Part shown: in pieces, positions 46,886 through 57,296 of the stretch
Numbering within the stretch: the first letter of the stretch is position 1
Layout of the letters: every line of letters starts with the position of its first letter
Assembly (NCBI GenBank): GCA_018417955.1
Contig: JACTVC010000031.1
Span: 310,001-374,000 of the forward strand
Direction: 5' to 3'
Source of the DNA: Laccaria trichodermophora
Taxonomy: Eukaryota; Basidiomycota; Agaricomycetes; Agaricales; Hydnangiaceae
DNA: 64,000 nucleotides
The notes under the pieces: generated by a model
Told to the model about the DNA's origin: nothing
The model's database searches: none
What the model saw: only the letters and a program-made list of their open reading frames with translations
Position numbers and translations under genes: made by a program

Positions 46886-48658
46886 AGCCAAGTCGAGCTT
46901 TGCAAAAATCACTAGACCTTTTCTGTCAGAATGAGACGCAAAGGGCAGAATAGAGACGACGCACCATAAAAGCAGCTTCCACGGTGTAATTAGCACTGTA
47001 AAAACAGATAGCAATGGATAAGTAACATAGGTTGAACAGTATAAACGACGTACTAACGATGTTGATGAAAGTCACAGCCCAGGAGTCAGAGGCCGGGAGT
47101 AAGTAGGGGTAGCGGAAGCATAAGGACAGAGTATTAAGCACATTCAAAAGGGGAAACGAAGCACGCCGAAGGAGACAACGTCTATCCGGAGTGAAGGGAA
47201 ACCGATGGAATAGGTAGCGATGAATGGGGCATGGAACTCGAAAGGGCAGAAACCACGAGGCTAAAGGCGACTATGATCCTGATTAGAGAGTTTTATCGCG
47301 TTGAGTGAACGTCACGTAACGCTCTGTAGCAGAGATTTCCAAAAGCGGCAGACAATTAGTACAGATGGTGCGCGTGGAAAAGGAATGCATTAGACTTCAT
47401 TGCTTTCTCGAGATTGCCAGACACTAAATCGCAATCGTCAGTTGGAGCTCACGTAACCTTGACGAATAATTGTAAAATCATACCCTATTTTGACGGCATG
47501 TCCGCCGCCTTGACGCTGGATGCCGACATCCCTTGAAACCCCTTATTATCTTGAGCTTTGTGAACGCCCGCCAATCGCTTGCTTGGGGCTGATGGTGCCC
47601 CGAAATGCTTCGATCTTCTTGGAGTCAATATTGTACTGTTCGGTATACACACGACAACTCACAGTGGATTGACCAGCGGGCGAGTTCCGACAGGTCGGAC
47701 GGGTCACGCATGCAAGGCGGCGTTGTGATGACTTGTTGGAAGCGCAAGACACTGTCGGGACGATGCGGCATTAGAAAACAGGGTGCATCTCAAAGCACGG
47801 AACTCACCGTTTCCAGTCGCTTAGCACCAACAGTCGTTTCCCCACTCCCAAAAGTCTTTTCTCCGGCTTACCGCATGCGCTGCAAGGCGAGTCGCTCGCA
47901 AATTTCAACGCATATAGTCAGTCTGAAGGAAAGACTTGAGCAAAATAATGAGACATACTTAATCCAAGCCGGAAAAAGGTGCATTCGGGAAGACAAGAAC
48001 CAGTGAAATCAAGACGGCTAACGCATATATTCAGCTTGAGTTGTTCACGGTCACGAAGTGAATGTTCACATACCTCAAAACACAGCTACTCCCCAAAAAA
48101 TGCACATAAGTAACTCAGAATGCCCATGACGCGCTCCGGTTCTCTGCCTCTGAAGCAGGGTGGCCTGACGATAGTTCTGATTGTGGGATCCAGAGCGCTG
48201 TGAAAGCTAGTTGAGCAGAGGGGTTTAGAGGGCCGAGTGAAGAAATTGAGGGGCCAGAGCATGGTGGTAGTGTGAGGGCAAGAGGGCGCGCCGCGAGAGC
48301 AAAGAGGAAAAGGTGTCCATTTATGTAAGAGGAGTGCAGAAGCGCACGTGCACTGATTCGACATGGGGTTGGAGAGTCGGTTCTCGGAGCGGAGAAGATT
48401 GGGCAAACATGTTTTTCAAAGTGTGCATAACTGACGCAGCAGGAGGCTGCACAGTGCAGACTGATGCAGAGGCGTTCAGCAAGGATTGGATTTCGTTTGA
48501 TCATGCTGATTCTGCTGAGAACTCAAAGCGTCCAGCTCGATTTGGATCAATGACGTTGTCTTATTTATAATTAGCTCACTGTGGTTCGGTTTGGTTTTCC
48601 TCCATTTTCACCCTTGGCGAATCAAATTCAGGAACCTCCCGTGCCGTTCGTCTATTAT

Positions 48659-48666
48659 TATATAAA
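48659..48666 (+). promoter_or_regulatory. TATA box of secreted-protein gene 2
   Basis: TATATAAA lies 96 bp before the ATG, in the same context as in unit A. Confidence 0.6.
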
Positions 48667-48761
48667 TTTTGCTTTCTCGCACACACCGTGTTCTTTACCC
48701 TGTTCCTCCCCAGGTTGTCCCCGCGCTTAGGTCTCCCGCCCTCTCAGCCATACTCATAACT

Positions 48762-49230
48762 ATGCACGGTCTTTACTTCGCCCTCAGCGCCCTCCTCGCC
48801 TTCGCGACCGTCCAGGCCAAACCCCAAGGTGGCACTCCCTCCAACACACCTACCGGTTACTCCTGTCCTTCAAAGGATTTGGCTGCCTTCCCATTGGGCA
48901 AAACCACCAACGACGGAACAACGTTGTTCTGCAGCTACCCCGCTTTCCCTGGAGAGGATCCTAACGACTTTTATTGCACTTACTCTGCGGTAAGTCTTCA
49001 GTCTTAAACCCGCATCTCTTCTTGGCTGACCTGACGCCGTCTCACAGACTACCGGCAAGATCACCCAAGACCACGATGCTGGTTTCTGTCCTAACACAGC
49101 TGTCGGTTCTGGTGGTGCCCGCCGTCGTAGCGCTGTGCCAGCTGCTCCCGTAGCGGCTCGTGCACCCACTCCTGAAGACATCAAGGCGAGGTCGAGCTTG
49201 AAGAGGCGCATGTCAGCTGAAGAGGCTTAA
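48762..49230 (+). CDS. Small secreted cysteine-containing protein 2
   Basis: Two exons (48762-48989, 49048-49230), 136 aa, with the same intron position and length (58 nt) as copy 1. The signal peptide is identical. Changes from copy 1 are few: YSCPSKDLAAF, YPAFPGED, FYCTYSA, TTGKITQDHDAG and RRMSAEEA. All four cysteines and the basic sites are kept and no stop appears, so both copies look functional. Confidence 0.85.
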
Positions 49231-50097
49231 GGCTCCCTCCTACCGTCACGCTGTTTCATTCGTCGCTACGAGCCATAATTATTGGATTCCTTCGTCATCC
49301 TACCACCTCTTGAACACTATTGTTGCAATATTCGGACATCCTACTAGTCACTCACCTGCCAGTATCCACCCTCCTTTCTTACTAGATCTTTCGTTTCACC
49401 AACTATATACAGTCTTTACATGTCCATCGTCCACGTATGACTATATGATATACCCCTGTTCCTCTGCAACTAAAAAATGGAACTGGACTAGATAGATACC
49501 CATCGTGATCTTGAATGTGAGTGAACCTCTGCGCATGATTGATCGAAGTACGCTTGGACGGGTCGTAGCGATTCCACTGTCGTAAACCTGCAGTTCAATG
49601 ATGACGGGAACTTGAAACGAGGATCAAGCTGGGCAGTAATAATTTGCTCATCGAAAGAAAGGACTGACAGACCCAACAGTTCAGTCAAGCAACATCAAGT
49701 GATCCCTTGGTGATCCCCGACTGTGGAACAGACTCAACCGAGACGGTTCTGTTGGAACGATAAATGGGGACCCCCGCCAACTGATGTGTGATGACTTCCC
49801 ACGGACTTCGGGTAATCCAGTTGCGAGGAGCGGACCGCGCAAGCGGTTTGGCGACATCTTCAGCAACTTACGCGGTTTTTCATCGATTCTATGATTAACA
49901 GCCTGGTTAGCTCCTGCGGTAGCTACAGTTCCATACACCAGAAACACCACATATAACATTCCTTCCATTAAGATTTTCAACCTTGCTGCGCTTCGCGCCA
50001 ATCTTCGCATGTCGATCATAAATAACTTCGGCAAAGCTATATTTAGAACATTTGCCATCATTTGTTCGACCAAGAACCCAAATGCTTCAAGCTTTCC

Positions 50098-50354
50098 AGC
50101 TAAATGCAAAACCCTAGACACCTCCCGATAATTTCTGGTCTCCACCTCGCTTTGTGCAAACAACCACATTTGGCACAAGTCCATATCATTATAACCTCGA
50201 TTGGAGTGTGGAGCACTCCATTACATTACATATACCTGAATTGGTGCAGGATTTGCACCCTTGGTGCCCACTTCCTTCCTCAAATGTTTGTTTACACAAA
50301 GCGAAGTGGAGTCAAGAAATTTCTGGGAGGTGTCTAGGGTTTTGCATTTAGCTG
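50098..50354. repeat. Foldback repeat, 257 bp
   Basis: Left arm from 50098 (CAGCTAAATGCAAAACCCTA) and right arm ending 50354 are inverted copies of about 75 bp with scattered mismatches, separated by about 100 bp. The arms would form a hairpin. There is no coding sequence and no clear target duplication. Confidence 0.75.
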
Positions 50355-50787
50355 TCACACAAGTTGCCTGCTCAGAAGCATGTCTGAATCTTAAGTTGTA
50401 TTTTTTGAATGCAGCTGCTAGACAAACCAAATCCAGATATCTACTGCATTGATAAGTAATGGAAGTTTGGAGAATCATTGTCGACATTGACAACTTAGTT
50501 GTGGGGCCTGTCATGCATGGTTGATTGAGGAGCGCATGGAGTGAAGAGTGGAGATGGCTTGAGGGACTAAACCCATGTACATATATACAACGTGAATCAT
50601 ACAACACATAAAAAATTCACCTTGCTGGCTACCAGAGATGCCTGCTATGTCTTATCCTACGAGCCACCAAAGCTCTTGCGTGGATAAGCTTAGCCATGTT
50701 TGGCGCCTTCTGAGTGACTCGATTTGGGTTTGACCCATTATGTCCTTTTGTTTCAACAGCTGAGGCTTCATCTGGTCCTTGTTCCTA

Positions 50788-51042
50788 CTCATGGCCAAAA
50801 TAAGTAACCGGACACATGACCAAATGCGTCGTCAACGTAGATTTTGAACCACCTCGATCCCACATAATAAGTACCCTCGTTTTAAGACTTCTATGACTAC
50901 ACATAAGACCTCTCGCATCCAACACAACTCTCCAAAAAAGAACAGGCTTATTGGTGCCCTCCTTGCTGGGAAAGGACTACGTGAAGCAGCCCGGATGACA
51001 GCAGATGACAGCATGTGTCTGGTTACTTATTTTGGTCACGAG
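50788..51042. mobile_element. Mariner-type MITE with transposase HTH remnant, 255 bp
   Basis: Inverted ends of 31 bp (50788-50818 and 51012-51042) match except at three positions and contain CCAAAATAAGTAACC. TA flanks both sides (50786-50787 and 51043-51044). Inside, an ATG frame at 50893 encodes SPKKNRLIGALLAGKGLREA, which resembles the first helix-turn-helix of a Tc1-type transposase, followed immediately by the right end. It is therefore probably an internal-deletion derivative of a full element, unrelated in its ends to the one at 8420. Confidence 0.65.
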
Positions 51043-51208
51043 TATGTGTCTGTTGCTTGTTTGAAACCTTTTGGGCTTGTCTTTCTCAGGGGAGTTCAAG
51101 GCTGCACTGTTTTGAATTCTCTGATTGTTCTGAAGTTATGACACTTTTGGTTGGACCTCCATCAAGAATTCGGGTGCCGCTGCTGCATCCTTATTTCCAA
51201 CAAGGATG

Positions 51209-52077
51209 ATCAACAGATCAACGTCCACCAGTCCAAGCAACGATGGTGAGGAAGATGACTCCTCATGTGGCATCGAAGACACAAAGCTGAAAAAGCTGCC
51301 TCTTCAAACAATAGGTAATTTTTAGGAGCATGTAGCTTTTCTCACCTTCGATTTCAGTCTTGCATAATTCCAGCAGAAAGGCGGTTTGGAGCCTTACTTT
51401 GGCATGGGATCCACACAACAATATCAACTGTATTCCTAGCCATCCGGTATGTGGACCCTCCAGCAAACACAACCTGGCTTCTCACAACAACCACAGCAAA
51501 GTGTCTTTCTTCCACAATTGCTGGGGATGTCACAGCAACAATCTTGTGGAGGGAGTCTGTATCTTCAGCATAGGTCTCCACACACAGGCGATCAACATCT
51601 TATCCCTCCAAACTTACAGGATGTGATGAGATTGAACACCGGGACGCCGTCTGCATACCCAGGATCACCTTCACCTGCCAGGCCTTCAATGTTTAGACCA
51701 ACACCATCTCTGACACAGGTGCCAGGATTGGTAGTGATGAACCCCTTAGCCTAAGCTCACACAACGGATGGTTGGTAGGGCTCTGGAGGGTATGGACATG
51801 TGGATTCAGTTGTAAGTAGTTATGATTAAGATTGGTTGAGTTGCTGACACTCGAACAGGGACCATCCATCAACGTTGATTTGCCAAATCATTCTTTGCAC
51901 ATTGATAATTATTCAGACACAGACAATGTTCATTTTACTTTACTGATCTGTGATCCAAGCTCTTCATGTTTTGCATTGGGTGGTAGCAGCTTTGCTATTG
52001 TCAATGCCCTCAGACTTCATGGTGTATTGTATCAGGGTTTTAGTGGTGCAGCCCGACGAGCCGCTCTTGCACATTAT
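51209..52077 (+). other. Transposon-derived coding remnants
   Basis: Two degenerate frames. 51449-51754 is Gln/Pro-rich (GFSQQPQQSVFLPQLLGMSQ) and unrecognised. 51832-52176 includes ALRLHGVLYQGFSGAARRAA, weakly like the viroplasmin/RNase-H N-terminal fold found in some fungal mobile-element proteins; this is only a resemblance. The frame runs into the left arm of the foldback repeat at 52078, which suggests the repeat truncated it. Confidence 0.3.
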
Positions 52078-52781
52078 CACAAGGGGCAAACCGCATTCAT
52101 TGCCTGGCAAAGAGGTAATAAAAAGAAGATAAACATGTTAAATAGTCAATTCCACATTGGTGTTAAAAATGTATAAATAGAAATGATTCATTGCTCATTC
52201 AATTTTGCAGCCACAAAAAGGTCATATCATGTATGTAAAATATTTATTGGTAGTTTGTTAGAGCAGAAATGGCTGAGAAACAAAAGAAATTCTTGCCAGA
52301 AAAGGAAGATAAAGAAAGACCCTGTTTTACCTGGGCAACAATGGTGAAGCAACTATTTAATGTCATTGAAAGGTCTTTCTTGTCACTTTAATAAGAAATC
52401 AAGGAAATTAAATTTAACCCTCTTAAACAAAGGAACCCTGAGAGATAATTTTAATTCTTTGTTTCTGTTCCCTGAGGCCGGAAAGATCTTTTAATGACAT
52501 TAAATAGTTGCCTCATCATTGTTGCAAAGGTAAAACAGGGTCTTTCTTTGTCTTCCTTTCCTGGTAGGATTTCTTTTGTTTCTCAGTCATTCCTGCACTA
52601 GCAAACTACCAATAAATATTTGACATACACATCATCACCTTTTTGTGGCTGCAAAGTTGAGATAACAATGAATCTTTTTTATTTGAACATTTTTGACACT
52701 AATGTGAGATTGACTATTTAACATAGTTATCTCCTTTTTATTACCTCTTCACCAGGTGATGAATGCGGTTCGCCCCTTGTG
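52078..52781. repeat. Long inverted repeat with about 300-bp arms
   Basis: The left arm 52078-52379 and right arm 52481-52781 are inverted copies, matching at most positions by eye, around a 101-bp loop. Outer ends read CACAAGGGGC and its complement. No target duplication is evident. A transcript across it would form a hairpin of some 300 bp. Confidence 0.88.
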
Positions 52782-53727
52782 TATCTTTTTTCATCGTTGT
52801 TCATCAACCCAACAGACTGTTGCTCAGATGTCTACAATTATGGCTTCTCTTGCTGCATCTTTGGCTGAAGAAGTATCAACCCTGTTTCGCTTTTCCATAT
52901 CATTGCGTATATTTCTATGCTTGTGTTTGTTGCTGGGCTTTGGGAAAGATCATGAACACCTTGTAGAGATTTGCATAATCCAGTGTAATCCCCGTGAGTT
53001 TTACCTTGGTTTTCTCCAGCTGTCCAACTTTTTCAGCAATGACAACGCGGAACAGAGTATTGTGTTTGTGTGGGGGTTGGTGGGTGTCATGGTTTACTTT
53101 CGCAGTGTGGAACAAGCACTCCCGAGGGCAATTTGCCTCTGTTCAACTTAAATTTGTCCATTACGTTCATTCTGCTGTTCCTTTCTATGTAATCGCCGTA
53201 GCGGGCTTTGCGCCCGTAGGCGCGCTGCAGTGGTTATTTGTTAACCGTTGGACGTTGAGGATCATCGCGATCAGGTCCACATGTTGACATCTGTTTACAT
53301 AATGTAAAACTATTTTTAGAACAAGGCCCATCATAACTCGCCTCCAAATGCCAGCTGCTTTTCAACACACAGTGCCAGACAGTGCCCAACGGTATACTGA
53401 AGCATGAGTCTTTTTGTTATGAAGATTCATCCAACAATTGTCAAAGTTCTTATTCATCACGGTCATGTAACCGAGCTCGTCAAAATCTCGTGGTCTCTGC
53501 GTGCCAGTGGTCCTCAACCCTGACGATGACCTGTCAATCTTTTATCCCGTAGCCGAATATCGAGCCTTTTCGAGCTCGACGGTCTCCTTGGTTTTCTTGG
53601 CAAGGCAAATTCAGGAACCCGCCGATAACAAGTACAGACAGTCCAGAAATAAAATGTGGTCAGCCGCAACCGTCGTCTTTAGTGTTTGTTTTCCTGGTTT
53701 CCTTTCCCAAGTCAACATTCCCCGAAG
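52782..53727. other. Spacer before secreted-protein gene 3
   Basis: No gene recognised in 52782-53590; the frame at 52756-53151 is hydrophobic but without a motif. From 53596 the sequence CTTGGCAAGGCAAATTCAGG resembles the promoter edge of the other two secreted-protein genes. Confidence 0.45.
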
Positions 53728-54215
53728 ATGCACTCCCTTCTCTTCACTCTTAGCGCCCTCCTCACGCTCGCAGCAGTGCACGCCGTCCCTCAACCATCCG
53801 GCGCGCCCACCTGTACTTACAGCTGTCCGCCTCAAGATCAACTCGGCTTCGCCGTGGGTAGTCACAGCGACGACGGAACGAACTTATTCTGCAGCTACCC
53901 TGCCCTTGAGGGTGAAAATCCGAACGACTTTTTCTGCAAGTACTCCGATGTTAGTACTTGCAATCACAGCGTAATACGCAATCTTAATGGACTGATTGCT
54001 CCATTACTTGACAGACTACCGGCGCACTCACGGAGGACCACGACGCTAATCTCTGTGCCGCTACGGCTGTGGCCTCCTGCAGTGCCCGTCGTCGCAACGC
54101 AGTCCCTCGGGCTCCAGCCCCTCCAATGGCCGCTCCCGTTGCACGCGCACCTACTCCTGAGGAAGTCAAGAGGGCAAGCTTGAAGCGCCGTAAACCAGCT
54201 GCCATTGAGGCTTGA
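53728..54215 (+). CDS. Small secreted cysteine-containing protein 3
   Basis: Two exons (53728-53949, 54015-54215), 140 aa; the intron (65 nt) is at the same position as in copies 1 and 2. Signal peptide MHSLLFTLSALLTLAAVHA. Shared core: YSCPPQDQLGFAVG, DGTNLFCSYPAL, PNDFFCKYSD, TTGALTEDHDANLC, plus two extra cysteines (CTYSC and ASCSARRR), giving six. Basic RRR and KRRK sites are kept. It is a clearly older paralogue than the 43.5/48.7 kb pair. Confidence 0.83.
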
Positions 54216-55105
54216 GGGTCTGTATGTGGCAGTAACAGCGCATGACGACGTCAGAAGCTATTCATACCACGCTGCTTTTCACCTTGACAATCTTAGAACA
54301 TTTGAACACTTCTACTACTCGTCACCTTCACCCTCTGTATATAATTCCACCCTCTTTTTTACTAAGCCTTCTTTCTATCCAGCTTAACCCCCCTCTTTAC
54401 AAACTTGTTGTGGATTCTTTTGGTGGACGTTCTACGTTTGACTTGTTTGAGTCTTTAATTCATTGGTTCACATCCCGAGATTTAGTCGAAAACGGTGTGC
54501 CCGTGAGGGAAGGCAATGCTCGAAATGAAAAACCATGGAACGATCAACAATTCCTCGTATCTAAGACACGTCCCAGGTCGGTGCTGGCATACGATGTTGA
54601 ATATCGTACTTCGAAGTAGATCAAAGTTGCAGCGCTCGAGGGAAGCCTCGGTGTCAGTGAGAGGCGAATGAGAGTCTACGAGAGTAAGTCACGGTATAAA
54701 TAAACATTGTTGTTGTCAGACTCAATATAGAGCTGGCAGTCGCTGATGAGAAGAGAGTTAGAGTTATATTCCGGAGCGGTCCCAATAAGGAACAACCGGG
54801 TCCCGATACACAACTGTAGCGTCTAAATGCAACTGTGCAACGGAGCATTGGATGATGCAGGGGGTCAAGTACGCAAATTACTATATTGAGAACATGGTCC
54901 AAATGCGCACGGATGCTTACCCTCGTAATTTCTGAGCCTTCATTCCACCCAGCTTTGCCCCCCTCACAGGACGTTTTACGATTGACTTTTTAAGTTTTTG
55001 ATTCATAAATTCATTAATTCACATCGCGAGCTTTAATCAAGAACAGTGTTTCTTCCAAAAACTTAAAGCAAGACTCGTGATGACAACCAACGAAATGATC
55101 AAAAA
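54216..55105. other. Intergenic, no gene supported
   Basis: Convergent space between secreted-protein gene 3 and the membrane protein gene. Short frames only; nothing recognised. Confidence 0.5.
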
Positions 55106-56664
55106 TTACAAAACCAAAGTAACTGGTGCCCACGCCGAAGAGATCCGCACATCCCCCCCCTCCTTACCTGCCTCCGACCAACTAACATCACCATCAATCC
55201 TATTACCCTTGATTGCGCGGATATTAATCTCTCGCTTCCTTCCCTGTCCAGATGGGTCCTCCACTTCACTTACAACCACATCCGGGCGTGAAAGGGACGT
55301 CTCCAAAAAGAACCGACCTTCATACGCGCTGTGGAGTTGAACGTCTACAGAAGATAAGGTTGAATTGGCCTTGAGAAGAAGACGGCTGTCGATAGGGGAG
55401 TCTGTGAAATTCACGTTCACTTTGCCTAGAGCCGTGGCTGCAAGAATTGTATACTCTTTTGTTGGGCCATCCCTGGGGCAGAATATAATTAAATTAGTCA
55501 AAGCGATATTTCACTATTGAGATACGCACCTGGCGTCGCCACCTTCCGAATCCCCTACAAGTGCTATGCTGACGTTGATGGGGGCGAGCGAAGTCACGAG
55601 CGAAAGGGAGGAAGAAGTGGCGAAGTGGCCTTCAATAGTACCAACTGATGATTTGACCACGCCCTTTTCTGCGAATACAGACTAAGCAGTCAAGAAGTGA
55701 AATTATTTTTTTTTATGCGAAAAAAATATCGAATATTCACCTGGACATTGATCGGTAACAGTGCATTCTTGAGAGACAGCGACTTGAAATTCACGTTTGC
55801 GAGGTCGCCGAGTGAAAGAGAGAAAAGAGGTAACTCAGTTTCGAGCGATTCGATGAAGAGTGGTAAAGATGATGCTGGAAGGCGCACAGTTACATCGAAA
55901 CGAACGTGTTCCTTGTGCTTCCTTGGTCTCTCCAACCATGCATGCGACTTGGTTGAATCACATCATCAATAAAGAATGCGGAGGCTATCCCAGTTCAAAA
56001 TGTACGTACAAAGAACCCAACACCGACCCCACCCTCGTCCTTCGAAATCTCGCAGAGATCGACGTGTTGTAGGAGCGCGTAGTCAGAGAACTTAGTGACC
56101 ACATCCACTATGACGACATCATCGTCGCCGTCCGCCGATTGTTCAATAGTGAGCGAGCCAGGGATGACAACGGCACGCTTTTTTGACTCGTATTGCGCGA
56201 GGAAGGTGAACGTGCTAGGGTTTCAGTGGAAACTTGAACGTGTTGTCAATGGAGTACTTGTGCTTGTCACCGGGAGGGTGTAAAGGCGCCTCCGACGGCC
56301 AGGTTGCGCAATGCCCGATGTGCAGGCCCGTCTGGGAGGGTTGGTCTTGCAGTATTTTGTCCTGGAAAAATCGCGGGTAAGTAAGGTTGGAGACGCAAGA
56401 TGTAGAGAGAGGACGAACCAGATCAGCATCCAATGACGGCCCATAGCTGTGACCATCCCAACGCTTGTGGCCTCGACCCATGAAGAACCATCGAAGGAAG
56501 AGACAAGTGCACAACAAGAACAACAAACCTCGGAAGACCCGTCGTTTTCGCGAGGCAGCCCGTGCATTACGATTCCGCAGATCCGCAAGCTGGTTCTGCA
56601 AATCCGTAAACTCAGAGGAATTAATCAGGAGAGGGACCTTCTGATCAGAGTGATAGGCGTCCAT
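55106..56664 (-). CDS. Type II membrane protein with adhesin-like repeats (DUF7330-like)
   Basis: Six exons (56664-56419, 56361-56258, 56214-56010, 55929-55741, 55681-55530, 55472-55106) keep phase, giving 420 aa. MDAYHSDQKVPLL is a short cytoplasmic tail. The coiled, basic stretch ends at RKRRVFRGLLFLLCTCLFLRWFF, whose hydrophobic part is the single membrane anchor (about 50-68). The outer part repeats beta-strand modules such as VVKSSVGTIEGHF, SLSLVTSLAPINVSIAL, STLSSVDVQLHSAYEGRF and ISSAWAPVTLVL. It resembles mushroom DUF7330 proteins, as I recall; function unknown. At the 56215-56257 intron the predicted splice is only 43 nt and removes YSIDNTFKFPL, which the family seems to keep. If that intron is not real, a +1 frameshift breaks the gene. 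Confidence 0.65.
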
Positions 56665-57296
56665 GTTTCTTTCAGAAAAGGGTGGGGGAAAGGGCTGAGT
56701 TCGAGAAAAACGGTTTGAATTTAAGGGAGCGGTCTGTAGATGACGTCGTCGTGGCCGCGACGGCAAATTCCTGATGCATGGTTCTCGGAGATGTGATTGG
56801 GATGAAGGGCACCATGTGGATGATTGCGCAGTGCGCAGCGGGTGCGCAGGAGTCGAAAGAGGGATAGTCTAGAGTTATAGTCTTCAGATAAGCAGGCGCA
56901 GCAGTTGTTTCTATCTAAAATGAGAGTCCGCCAAGAGTGGGTTGACCTTTGAGCGACAAGTTGAAGGTTGAAATTTGAAATTTGTACTGACGGACAGGTC
57001 ACAAAACTGCAAGTGCCAAGGATATCATGATCAGTTCGAAAGATCCCACCTACTAACAGACGATGATTATCACTGCCATTGCGGAAAGTTCAATCTAGCT
57101 GTGAAAATAGATGGAGGTCGGAAGGGTTGAAAATTGCACTGCCACTGGCACTAAATAATTTTTCCTTATAAAAATTGAATTCCAAAATTCCCCAGCGAAC
57201 GAAACTAGTCGTACAAATAGACCCATAAGCCTAAAAATAAAATAACACACAAGGAACCGCGAATCCTGAACAAACACATAAACCCTCAAACTGGAA
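56665..57296. other. Intergenic, no gene supported
   Basis: Promoter region of the membrane protein and 3' flank of the next minus-strand gene. A 34-codon in-frame extension of the membrane protein (to 56766) is open but unconvincing. Confidence 0.45.

Larger units (their letters stand above)
44736..48609. other. Gene-poor spacer with tandem repeats
   Basis: 3.9 kb between the two duplication units. It holds the tandem repeats listed at 45832 and 46645. A minus-strand hydrophobic piece near 46930-47145 (SWAVTFINI, then after a possible GTTAGT intron VLITPWKLLLW) may be the remnant of a membrane protein. I cannot extend it into a gene. Confidence 0.4.
48610..49970 (+). repeat. Duplication unit B, about 1.3 kb
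   Basis: Counterpart of 43417-44735. The 3' part adds short insertions relative to unit A (for example around 49500 and 49780). Homology fades near 49970, just before a separate foldback repeat. Confidence 0.85.

Noticed and set aside
49681..50184. 167-codon minus frame
   Set aside because: It crosses from duplication unit B into the foldback repeat, so it joins unrelated sequences; no motif.
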